Source: Streptomyces griseus (GTDB lineage Bacteria; Actinomycetota; Actinomycetes; Streptomycetales; Streptomycetaceae). Taken from it: 64,000 nucleotides of DNA. Shown here one piece after another: positions 17,384 through 23,998 of the stretch. Position 1 is the stretch's first letter; each line of letters opens with the position of its first letter. Location: assembly GCF_001715295.1 (NCBI RefSeq), contig NZ_MDKB01000003.1, forward strand, positions 761,954 to 825,953, written 5' to 3'. A program made the position numbers and the translations under genes. The notes beneath the pieces are model-generated. The model was not told the origin of the DNA. It did no database searches and saw only the letters and a list, made by a program, of their open reading frames with translations.

Positions 17384-17422
17384 TCAGCGCGGCTCGCTAA
17401 GCAGAAGGCCTACGGCACGCAT
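17384..17422 (-). CDS. leuS leader peptide (MRAVGLLLSEPR)
   Basis: A 12-codon frame starts with ATG at 17422 and ends with TGA at 17384. It holds three consecutive leucine codons CTT-CTG-CTT; CTT is rare in this GC-rich genome. Two nested inverted repeats follow (GCCGCGC/GCGCGGC and CCGACC/GGTCGG) and then the U-tailed terminator. This is the layout of classical ribosome-stalling attenuation: slow leucine decoding would favour an alternative fold and read-through into leuS. The alternative pairing itself is inferred. A TACCCT hexamer lies exactly six bases before the ATG, so the peptide is likely translated from a leaderless transcript. Confidence 0.75.
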   Translation of the reverse strand: MRAVGLLLSEPR

Positions 17423-17428
17423 GGCGCC

Positions 17429-17434
17429 AGGGTA
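17429..17434 (-). promoter_or_regulatory. Candidate -10 element of the leuS leader transcript
   Basis: TACCCT (minus strand) fits the TANNNT -10 pattern and is followed by GGCGCC and then the ATG of the leader peptide, placing the expected transcript start at the A of the ATG. No clear -35 hexamer is visible. Confidence 0.45.
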
Positions 17435-17664
17435 CCGCACGGCCCCCGAGCACCGCCCCGCAGTTACCCGCGCGAGGAGCGGCGGTCACCGGCGCGAAGG
17501 GACGGCCCGGCCTTTCCCCGGCCTGCCGCCGCACGCCATCGGCACGGGCCCGACGCAGCACGTGCACACGTGCTGTACGTCCCACACCGCCTTCCGACGG
17601 TCCTGGCAGGCGAGCACGTGCGACCCGCCGGTTCCTTGGGCGCCCTGGCCCGTCCAGGAAGACG

Positions 17665-17700
17665 AGAAGCGGGTCGCCCGATTCGGACGACCCGCTTCTT
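17665..17700 (-). terminator. Terminator downstream of first tRNA-Ala
   Basis: GAAGCGGGTCG (17666-17676) pairs with CGACCCGCTTC (17688-17698) a few bases past the tRNA 3' end. Confidence 0.7.
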
Positions 17701-17705
17701 CACTG

Positions 17706-17778
17706 TGGAGCTAAGGAGAATTGAACTCCTGACCTCCTGCATGCCATGCAGGCGCTCTACCAACTGAGCTATAGCCCC
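17706..17778 (-). tRNA. tRNA-Ala (anticodon GGC)
   Basis: The 73-nt gene (CCA not encoded) folds into a standard cloverleaf: acceptor GGGGCTA/TAGCTCC with discriminator A, D arm GCTC..GAGC, anticodon stem CCTGC/GCAGG with loop ATGGCAT, and T arm AGGAG/CTCCT with TTCAATT loop. Anticodon GGC reads GCC/GCU alanine codons. An identical copy lies at 18506-18578. Confidence 0.97.
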
Positions 17779-17816
17779 GTGCTTCTCGTCACCCGGTTTC
17801 CCTGGCGACATCGAGA

Positions 17817-17844
17817 ACACTACACGGTCTCCCCGGCGCATCAA
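17817..17844 (-). promoter_or_regulatory. Candidate promoter of first tRNA-Ala
   Basis: On the minus strand TTGATG (17844-17839) and TAGTGT (17822-17817) are 16 nt apart, giving a start about 30 nt before the mature tRNA 5' end. Confidence 0.5.
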
Positions 17845-17917
17845 AAATCGTTTCCACTACCTCCCGATATGCCTGGCGGGCATCGCACCGGCCGGGGGCG
17901 TCCGGCGTCCGTACCGG

Positions 17918-18151
17918 TCAGGCAGTGGCGAAGGAGTAGAAGCGCTTGAGGGTGCAGTGCTCCTCCAGGAGCCGGCCGTAGATCGGCTCCCCTTCCAGTT
18001 CCCGGTACGTCTCGATGGGGTCGCCTTTTATGATCAGCGCCCGCGCGCACTCCTCGCACCAGTACTGGAACTCGGTGTTCACGGGATCCATGTCCCTGAC
18101 GATGGGCGTACCGCTGCCGCACCAGTCGCACTTCCGCCTGTGCACACCCAT
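17918..18151 (-). CDS. Zinc-ribbon protein, DUF5318-like
   Basis: The 77-residue protein begins MGVHRRKCDWCGSG and carries two CxxC pairs (CDWC near residue 8 and CEEC near 33), enough for one zinc ribbon. Aromatic and charged residues follow (EGEPIYGRLLEEHCTLKRFY). It resembles the small actinobacterial DUF5318 family, whose role I do not know. The ATG at 18151 lies four bases after the stop of a 39-codon frame, so the two are probably co-translated. Confidence 0.75.
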   Translation of the reverse strand: MGVHRRKCDWCGSGTPIVRDMDPVNTEFQYWCEECARALIIKGDPIETYRELEGEPIYGRLLEEHCTLKRFYSFATA

Positions 18152-18155
18152 CCGG

Positions 18156-18275
18156 TCAGCCCCGACTGAAGGGGCAGGCCGTACACGCGCCGTAGCCGGT
18201 CGGGCATACCGGGGGACCGGTGGGCGGGGTGGAGGTGACGGGCAGGTCCAGGACCTGTACGCGGCTCGCAGGCAT
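18156..18275 (-). CDS. 39-residue Cys-containing small protein
   Basis: This short frame begins MPASRVQVLDLPVTS and ends GACTACPFSRG; Cys26, Cys33 and Cys36 form a C-x6-C-x2-C pattern that could bind metal or be modified. It is preceded by GGGAGGGAG five bases before the ATG at 18275, one of the best ribosome-binding sites in the window, and its stop is four bases from the next gene's ATG. The N-terminal leader-like half and C-terminal Cys-rich core recall small modified peptides, but that is only a resemblance. I do not recognise a family. Confidence 0.55.
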   Translation of the reverse strand: MPASRVQVLDLPVTSTPPTGPPVCPTGYGACTACPFSRG

Positions 18276-18471
18276 CGCGCTCCCTCCCGATCGGTCCGTC
18301 GCCCCCTCCGGCGTTCCGATTCTGCCATGCCCCCGCAAGCAGGTCAGCCCGCTGAGAAACCCGTCGGCGGTGTCGGCCGGGAACAGTCGCCTCCGGCCCG
18401 GTACGGATCCGTGAAGTGCGGAAGGGCACGGAGGGCGGGGGCGGGGGCGGGAGGGAGTGGAGACATGAAAA

Positions 18472-18499
18472 GATCCCGCCCCCTGATGGGGACGGGATC
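18472..18499 (-). terminator. Terminator downstream of second tRNA-Ala
   Basis: GATCCCG (18472-18478) pairs with CGGGATC (18493-18499), with additional CCCC/GGGG pairing inside, immediately after the tRNA 3' end. Confidence 0.65.
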
Positions 18500-18505
18500 C
18501 TGCTG

Positions 18506-18578
18506 TGGAGCTAAGGAGAATTGAACTCCTGACCTCCTGCATGCCATGCAGGCGCTCTACCAACTGAGCTATAGCCCC
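18506..18578 (-). tRNA. tRNA-Ala (anticodon GGC), second identical copy
   Basis: The 73 bases are identical to the tRNA at 17706-17778, including the anticodon loop ATGGCAT. Flanking sequence differs, apart from the five bases immediately after the 3' end, so this is an old duplication with conserved mature sequence. Confidence 0.97.
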
Positions 18579-18624
18579 GCTGTCCGCTGTGTTTCCCTGC
18601 GTTTCCGCGCTGCGAACAAGAAGA

Positions 18625-18654
18625 ACTTTAGCCTGCGACCAGCCGGAAAGTGAA
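18625..18654 (-). promoter_or_regulatory. Candidate promoter of second tRNA-Ala
   Basis: On the minus strand TTCACT (18654-18649) and TAAAGT (18630-18625) are 18 nt apart, about 46 nt before the tRNA 5' end. Confidence 0.45.
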
Positions 18655-18710
18655 ATCCGGCCGTCACCGCCGGGAGGCGGCCCGGGAGCACGCGCCGCGG
18701 TGGGCACGCG

Positions 18711-19364
18711 TCAGTCGTCGTCGCCGAGCACCGGCTCGGGAAGCGTCCCGGCGTTGTGCTCGAGCAGCCGCCAGCCGCGGGCACCCTCGCCCAGCACGGA
18801 CCAGCAGCAGTTGGAAAGACCACCGAGTCCCTCCCAGTGGTAGGAGTCCAGTCCGAGCAGCCGGCCGATGGTGGTGCGGATCGTGCCGCCGTGGCTCACG
18901 ACGACCAGCGTCCCCGCATCGGGGAGCTTGCCGGCGTGCTCCAGCACGACCGGGGCGGCCCGGTCGGCCACCTCGGTCTCCAGCTCGCCGCCACCCCTGC
19001 GTACGGGCTCGCCGCGCTTCCACGCGGCGTACTGCTCGCCGTACTGTTCGACGATCTCCTCGTGCGTCAGGCCCTGCCAGGCGCCTGCGTACGTTTCGCG
19101 CAGACCTGAGTCGTGGGCGACGTCGAGACCCGTGACCGCGGCCAGCTCGGCGGCCGTGTCGGCTGCCCGCCGCAGGTCGGAGGCCACGATCGCGTCCGGC
19201 TGCAGGGAGGCGAGGAGCCGGGCGGCCCGGCGGGCCTGGCTGACACCGGTCTCGGTGAGGTCGATGTCGGTGGAACCCTGGAAGCGGCGTTCCAGATTCC
19301 ACGCTGTCTGGCCGTGTCGCCAGAGGACGATCCTGCGGCCTCTGCCGCTCCTGGTGCCGTTCAG
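18711..19364 (-). CDS. Histidine phosphatase / phosphoglycerate-mutase family protein with probable CTG start
   Basis: The 217-residue product has the RHG motif LWRHGQTAWN with the phospho-accepting His at residue 17, FQGSTDIDLTETG after it, and the second catalytic region VVVSHGGTIR. Such enzymes hydrolyse phosphate monoesters; the substrate is unknown. An in-frame TGA lies three codons upstream of the domain-bearing frame's first usable codon, leaving CTG at 19364 (LNGTRSGRGRRIVLWRHG) as the only start that keeps the catalytic motif. It overlaps the rsfS stop by four bases (CTGA) and has GGAAGGTGAG upstream. A later ATG at 19187 would delete the active site. Confidence 0.85.
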   Translation of the reverse strand: MNGTRSGRGRRIVLWRHGQTAWNLERRFQGSTDIDLTETGVSQARRAARLLASLQPDAIVASDLRRAADTAAELAAVTGLDVAHDSGLRETYAGAWQGLTHEEIVEQYGEQYAAWKRGEPVRRGGGELETEVADRAAPVVLEHAGKLPDAGTLVVVSHGGTIRTTIGRLLGLDSYHWEGLGGLSNCCWSVLGEGARGWRLLEHNAGTLPEPVLGDDD

Positions 19365-19792
19365 CTCTGCTCACCTTCCGTGACGCCGTGGAGCTGGGCG
19401 TGCTCCTCGGCCTTGCCGCAGGTCTTCAGCGCGTCCTCGGGGAGGGCGATCTCGGGGCAGTCCTTCCACAGGCGTTCGAGCGCGTAGAAGACGCGCTCCT
19501 CGCTGTGCTGGACGTGGATCACGATGTCGACGTAGTCGAGAAGGATCCAGCGGGCGTCGCGGTCGCCCTCGCGGCGTACCGGCTTGGCGCCGAGCTCCTT
19601 CTGGAGCCGCTCCTCGATCTCGTCGACGATCGACTTGACCTGGCGGTCGTTGGGGGCCGAGGCCAGCAGGAAGGCGTCGGTGATCGACAGCACGTCGCTG
19701 ACGTCGTAGGCGATGATGTCGTGCGCGAGCCGGTCGGCCGCCGCCTGGGCGGCAGTGGTGATGAGCTCGATGGAGCGGTCCGTGGCGGTCAC
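19361..19792 (-). CDS. rsfS: Ribosomal silencing factor RsfS
   Basis: RsfS binds ribosomal protein L14 and blocks subunit joining during nutrient stress. The 143-residue product has the family core DIIAYDVSDVLSITDAFLLA, SAPNDRQVKSIVDEIEERL, and ARWILLDYVDIVIHVQ. The GTG at 19792 (MTATDRSIELITTAAQ) matches the start I expect for Streptomyces; a GTG at 19822 would add ten residues, but its Shine-Dalgarno is too close. It is followed with a four-base overlap by the phosphatase gene and preceded by the LCP gene, a conserved order. Confidence 0.95.
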   Translation of the reverse strand: MTATDRSIELITTAAQAAADRLAHDIIAYDVSDVLSITDAFLLASAPNDRQVKSIVDEIEERLQKELGAKPVRREGDRDARWILLDYVDIVIHVQHSEERVFYALERLWKDCPEIALPEDALKTCGKAEEHAQLHGVTEGEQS

Positions 19793-19912
19793 ATGCAGGC
19801 TTTCGTCGGCGGTCGGGGTCACCCTCCGGGAGGGTGCTGAAGATCGTGGTCGCGGGCCGAGCCACGCCCTTCAGTACCCTCCTAGGGTCTCACGGACCGC
19901 CGACGGCCCTCA

Positions 19913-21661
19913 CTACGTCGGGTCCGGGATCTCATAGTCCTGGCCGAGGACGACGGACACGTCGGCGTTCGCCGCCGGCTTGCCCTGCTTCGCCGCGCTG
20001 TCCGGGAGCCCCAGGGTCTTGGCGATCTCGACCGCCTTCGCCTTATCCTCCGGCGTTCCGTAGAGGACCTCGGAGGTGGCCTCGGCAGCGGCCTTGCCGC
20101 TGTCCACGAACGCGTAGCCGCCGTTGACCAACTGGACCCTGGCGGCTTCGGTGCCGCCCGCGCTGCCGGTGGCGTTCTTGATACCGACGCGTACGGCGGC
20201 GCCCTGCTCCGAAGACTTGACCGCGCCGCCCAGGATGTCCTTGACGACCTCCTCCGTGGCCTTCTCCGTCAGCGTGCCGTCGTCCTGGACCGGAAGCAGC
20301 GAGGTCTTGTAGTCGCCGACCTTCGCGTGCCCGGCGAGCTTGGCCAGCGAGGCGCCCAGGTCCTGCTCGGGCAGCGACGGGTCGAGGATCTGCGCCAGCG
20401 TCTCGACGGTGACCGTCGCGGACTTGGGGTCCTCGGACATCTTGCGCAGCACCCCGCGCATGACCTGCCCGAAGCGCATCAACTGCTCGGCGTCCTGCTC
20501 GCCGGGCCCGCGGTAGGTGGCGTACGCGACCGCCATCTGCCCGTTCAGCGTCTGCGCCTCCCCCCTCCTGACGAGTGGAGCCGCGCCCTTCTTGGGGTCG
20601 GGTACCTCGATGTCGGTGTCGACCTCGATGGTGCCGACCAGCTCGACGAGGTTCTCCAGATAGGGGGTGTCCAGCCGCCAGGTGCCGCTGATCGCGGTGC
20701 CGAACAGCGCGTCGATGGCCTCGCGTGTGCCGGTGGAACCGTCCTCGTCGACCGACTTGCCGAGTGTGGTGGTGGAACCGTCGTCCAGGGTCACGGACAA
20801 CGAGTTGGGCAGCAGGACGGTGGTGCCCTGCCCGGTGGTGACGTTGTCGACGAGCAGCGCCGTGGAGGTGCCGCCGCTCTTCGTGTCGTGCAGGTGGACG
20901 ACGATGACGTCCCTCTTCTGCGGGCCCGTCGCCGCGGACTTCTTCTCGTCCTGGCCGGAAACCCCGGGGATGTTGCCCGCGAACCAGAGGTAGCCGACGC
21001 CGCCGACGACCACCAGGACCACGACGACTATGAGCGCGACCATCCGGTTGCGCCCGCGGCGCCGTGCCTCCTCGCGCCGCTCGCTACGGCTCTCGGTGAA
21101 TTTCAGCCAGTCGATGACGTCTTCGGAGTCCTCGTCCGGTTCTTCGATGAACGAGAACTGCTCGGTGCGGTAGTCGCGGTCGCCCCGCCGCTGCTCGGGG
21201 ACGAGGGCGTCGGGGGCCGGCTCGGGCTCGTGCCGGGGCTCCGGGGGTGCGGCCGCCGGAGCGGCCTGCGGGGCGGTCCACTGCTGGCCGGTGTCGTCCA
21301 CGGCGGGCTGCCGACCGGTGTCGTAGCCGTAGGCCGCGGAGCCGTCGCCGTAGCCTGCGGAGCCGTAGGCATAACCCTGCTGGGGCTGTTGCTGCGTCTG
21401 CTGCTGGGCCTGCTGGGCCTGCTGGGCGGCGTACGGGTCGTACTGCTGCTGCGTGCCCGCGTACGGGTCGTAGCCGTACCCCTGGGGTGCGCCGGGATCC
21501 TGCTGGGGCTGCCCGCCCTGCTGCGTGCCCGCGTACGGGTCGTACTGCTGGTGCCCTTGCTGCTCCTGCTGCTGATAGACCGGCTGCCCGTACTCGTCGT
21601 AACCGACGATCTGCGGCTGCTGCGGGTAGTACGGGTCGTACGGGTTCTGGCGGTCGTTCAC
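19913..21661 (-). CDS. LytR-CpsA-Psr (LCP) family wall-polymer transferase with LytR_C domain
   Basis: LCP proteins transfer lipid-linked wall teichoic acids or other anionic glycopolymers onto peptidoglycan outside the membrane. The 582-residue protein has a cytoplasmic Gln/Tyr/Pro-rich tail (DPYAGTQQ and QQYDPYA repeats, residues ~1-110), an acidic stretch, a membrane helix near 207-227 (MVALIVVVVLVVVGGVGYLW), an extracellular LCP domain (RDVIVVHLHDTK, STGTREAIDALFG), and a C-terminal LytR_C domain near 488-580. Some LCP arginines look replaced, so activity should be tested. Start GTG 21661 has GGAGAGGGG upstream. From memory, the S. coelicolor protein at this position (PdtA) is implicated in spore-wall glycopolymer attachment. 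Confidence 0.88.
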   Translation of the reverse strand: MNDRQNPYDPYYPQQPQIVGYDEYGQPVYQQQEQQGHQQYDPYAGTQQGGQPQQDPGAPQGYGYDPYAGTQQQYDPYAAQQAQQAQQQTQQQPQQGYAYGSAGYGDGSAAYGYDTGRQPAVDDTGQQWTAPQAAPAAAPPEPRHEPEPAPDALVPEQRRGDRDYRTEQFSFIEEPDEDSEDVIDWLKFTESRSERREEARRRGRNRMVALIVVVVLVVVGGVGYLWFAGNIPGVSGQDEKKSAATGPQKRDVIVVHLHDTKSGGTSTALLVDNVTTGQGTTVLLPNSLSVTLDDGSTTTLGKSVDEDGSTGTREAIDALFGTAISGTWRLDTPYLENLVELVGTIEVDTDIEVPDPKKGAAPLVRRGEAQTLNGQMAVAYATYRGPGEQDAEQLMRFGQVMRGVLRKMSEDPKSATVTVETLAQILDPSLPEQDLGASLAKLAGHAKVGDYKTSLLPVQDDGTLTEKATEEVVKDILGGAVKSSEQGAAVRVGIKNATGSAGGTEAARVQLVNGGYAFVDSGKAAAEATSEVLYGTPEDKAKAVEIAKTLGLPDSAAKQGKPAANADVSVVLGQDYEIPDPT

Positions 21662-21680
21662 CGGTGCCCCTCTCCGTGGC

Positions 21681-22298
21681 TCATTCGCCGCGGTACAGCT
21701 GGCGCTTGTCGATGTAGCGGACGACGCCGTCCGGCACCAGATACCAGACGGGCTCTCCCTGCGCCACCCTCGCGCGGCAGTCCGTGGACGAGATCGCCAG
21801 GGCGGGCACCTCCACGAGTGACACGCCGCCCTTGGGCAGCCCGTCGTCCGTCAGTACGTGCCCCGGGCGGGTCACCCCGATGAAGTGGGAGAGCGAGAAC
21901 AATTCCTCGGCGTCCCGCCACGTGAGGATCTGGGCCAGCGCGTCGGCGCCGGTGATGAAGAAGAGGTCCGCGTCGCCGTGCACCGCGCGCAGGTCCCGCA
22001 GCGTATCGATCGTGTACGTCGGTCCCTCGCGGTCGATGTCGCTGCGGGAGACGGAGAACTGTGGGTTGGACGCCGTGGCGATGACCGTCATCAGATAACG
22101 GTCCTCGGCCGGGGACACCTGCTTGTGGCTCTTCTGCCACGGCTGCCCGGTCGGTACGAAGACGACCTCGTCGAGGTCGAACTGGGCGGCCACCTCGCTC
22201 GCCGCGACCAGGTGGCCGTGGTGGATCGGGTCGAACGTCCCGCCCATCACGCCGAGTCGGCGTCTGCCCCGGCCGGTAGGCACTTCCTGCTCTCCCAT
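21681..22298 (-). CDS. nadD: Nicotinate-mononucleotide adenylyltransferase
   Basis: NadD makes deamido-NAD from nicotinate mononucleotide and ATP. The 205-residue protein has the nucleotidyltransferase HxGH motif in GVMGGTFDPIHHGHLVAASE (residues ~16-35) and the ISSTDCRARV motif near the C-terminus (ISST-R family signature). The ATG at 22298 (MGEQEVPTGRGRRRLG) is chosen over an upstream in-frame start at 22370, which would overlap the small membrane-protein gene. It lies 19 bases upstream of the LCP gene, probably in one operon. Confidence 0.96.
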   Translation of the reverse strand: MGEQEVPTGRGRRRLGVMGGTFDPIHHGHLVAASEVAAQFDLDEVVFVPTGQPWQKSHKQVSPAEDRYLMTVIATASNPQFSVSRSDIDREGPTYTIDTLRDLRAVHGDADLFFITGADALAQILTWRDAEELFSLSHFIGVTRPGHVLTDDGLPKGGVSLVEVPALAISSTDCRARVAQGEPVWYLVPDGVVRYIDKRQLYRGE

Positions 22299-22336
22299 GC
22301 GTGCAGACCCTACTGGCACGGCTGTTCGCCTCTGCC

Positions 22337-22501
22337 TCAGCGGTCGCGGTTGAAGCGGGTGGTGATCCACAGCAGGAGCAGCAGGGCGACGAGGGCGCCA
22401 CCACCGGTGAGGTACGGGCTGAGGCTTTCGTGGTTACCACCCTGCTCGCCGCCTTCGGAGGCGAGGGTGACCAGCTGGTGCGCGGTGCTCGTGAGGCTCA
22501 T
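22337..22501 (-). CDS. Small single-pass membrane protein (54 aa)
   Basis: The frame reads MSLTSTAHQLVTLASEGGEQ, then a Gly-rich turn, a hydrophobic segment GGGALVALLLLLWITT and a basic end RFNRDR. That is a short extracytoplasmic N-terminus, one membrane helix and a positive cytoplasmic tail. It lies 38 bases upstream of nadD. Small proteins of this shape are common beside nadD in Streptomyces, from memory, but have no assigned function. Confidence 0.7.
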   Translation of the reverse strand: MSLTSTAHQLVTLASEGGEQGGNHESLSPYLTGGGALVALLLLLWITTRFNRDR

Positions 22502-22585
22502 CTTCTGCAGGACCTATCGATCGGGAGTCGGAAGGAAGACGTCGCGCACATCGTATGCGGGAGCTCCGGGCACGCTCACGCCGAC

Positions 22586-22738
22586 TCAGTCGTTGTCGTC
22601 GTGGTTGCGGTATCCGCGCAGGAGGAACCAGGCGAGCAGGGCCGCGCCGACGAGGGAGACGAGCAGCACGACGCGGAGTGTGCTGCCCGGCCCCTGGTCC
22701 TCGGATGCGGCAGCGAGCAGTACGGCGGTGTGCGGCAT
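22586..22738 (-). CDS. Small single-pass membrane protein (50 aa)
   Basis: The frame begins MPHTAVLLAAASEDQGPG, continues with the helix LRVVLLVSLVGAALLAWFLL and ends GYRNHDDND. GAGGAG lies about ten bases upstream of the ATG at 22738. It precedes the 54-residue membrane protein and nadD on the same strand, suggesting a four- to six-gene operon reaching the phosphatase gene. Function unknown. Confidence 0.7.
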   Translation of the reverse strand: MPHTAVLLAAASEDQGPGSTLRVVLLVSLVGAALLAWFLLRGYRNHDDND

Positions 22739-22849
22739 TTCGGGCGCTCCTCACAGTTATCCACAGCCCCCCGCACACCGTAGCGCCAGCACATACGCTG
22801 GCTTGTGCCAGGGGGACGAGCGACGTCTCGTACGAACAGGGGGCCATCC

Positions 22850-23998
22850 ATGACCGAAAACAGTCACGAGAGCATGCCGAGCAGGCAGCGTATGAGGTTC
22901 CCGGGTATCTCCTCCCGGGCCTACGAGCACCCGGCGGACCGCTCGGCCCTGGTGGCCCTGCGCAGGCTGAGCGGTTTCGACACCGTGTTCAAGGCGCTCA
23001 GCGGGCTGCTTCCCGAGCGCAGTCTGCGACTGCTCTTCCTCTCGGACTCCGTCCGGGTGAGCGATGCCCAGTTCGCCCACCTCAACGACATGCTGCGGGA
23101 CGCCTGTTACATCCTGGACCTTCAGAAGGTCCCGCCGATGTACGTCAGGCAGGACCCGCAGCCCAACGCCATGTGCATCGGCCTGGACGAGCCGATCATC
23201 GTGCTGACGACCGGGCTGGTGGAGCTGCTGGACGAGGAGGAGATGCGGGCCGTCGTGGGCCATGAGGTGGGCCACGCCCTCTCCGGGCACTCGGTGTACC
23301 GCACGATACTGCTCTTCCTCACCGGCCTCGCCGTCAAGGTGGCGTGGATCCCGCTCGGCAACGTCGCGATCATGACGATCGTCACGGCGCTGCGGGAGTG
23401 GTTCCGCAAGTCGGAGCTGTCGGCCGATCGGGCCGGGTTGCTGGTCGGGCAGGACCTACAGGCGTCCATGCGCGGCCTGATGAAGATCGCGGGCGGCAAC
23501 CACCTCCACGAGATGAACGTCGACGCGTTCCTCGCGCAGGCCGACGAGTACGAGAAGGGCGGGGATCTCCGCGACTCCGTCCTCAAGATCCTCAACGTGC
23601 TGCCCCGCTCACACCCCTTCGCCACCGTGCGGGCCGCGGAGCTGAAGAAGTGGTCGGAGACCCGGGACTACCAGCGCATCATGGACGGTCACTACCCCAA
23701 GCGCGAGGAGGACAAGGACACGTCCGTGACGGACTCCTTCCGGGAGTCGGCTGCTCATTACGCGGACACGGTGCGCAGCAGCAAGGACCCGTTGATGAAG
23801 CTCGTGGGTGACATCGCGGGCGGGGCGGGTGACCTGGGCGGCAAGCTTCGGGACAAGTTCACCGGCGCGGGCGGCGGGGGCAACGGCAGCGCGGCGGGCA
23901 AGGGCGGCTCCACCCAGGACGCGGACGCTACGGGCGGTTCCGAGGGGACCTGGCGGCGTCCGGGCCCCGAGGAAGAGACCCCGGGGACGGGGAGCTGA
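22850..23998 (+). CDS. M48 family metalloprotease (membrane-bound)
   Basis: The 382-residue protein has the zinc motif HEVGH (VVGHEVGHALSGHS, residues ~138-142) and the third ligand in KSELSADRAG near residue 189, the M48/HtpX arrangement. A hydrophobic stretch near 153-180 may be one or two membrane segments. The C-terminal 60 residues are Gly/Ser-rich and disordered-looking. The ATG at 22850 (MTENSHESMPSRQRM) is preferred to an in-frame ATG at 22805. It is divergent from the small membrane proteins, and its 3' end overlaps the convergent gene at 23928 by 71 bases. Confidence 0.9.
   Translation: MTENSHESMPSRQRMRFPGISSRAYEHPADRSALVALRRLSGFDTVFKALSGLLPERSLRLLFLSDSVRVSDAQFAHLNDMLRDACYILDLQKVPPMYVRQDPQPNAMCIGLDEPIIVLTTGLVELLDEEEMRAVVGHEVGHALSGHSVYRTILLFLTGLAVKVAWIPLGNVAIMTIVTALREWFRKSELSADRAGLLVGQDLQASMRGLMKIAGGNHLHEMNVDAFLAQADEYEKGGDLRDSVLKILNVLPRSHPFATVRAAELKKWSETRDYQRIMDGHYPKREEDKDTSVTDSFRESAAHYADTVRSSKDPLMKLVGDIAGGAGDLGGKLRDKFTGAGGGGNGSAAGKGGSTQDADATGGSEGTWRRPGPEEETPGTGS

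Noticed and set aside
17266..17442. T-box riboswitch upstream of leuS
   Set aside because: I find no T-box consensus or specifier-loop layout; the leader-peptide explanation fits better.
17706..18578. Integrated element at the tRNA-Ala genes
   Set aside because: No integrase, no repeat of the tRNA 3' end other than the full second gene, and both tRNAs are intact with own promoters.
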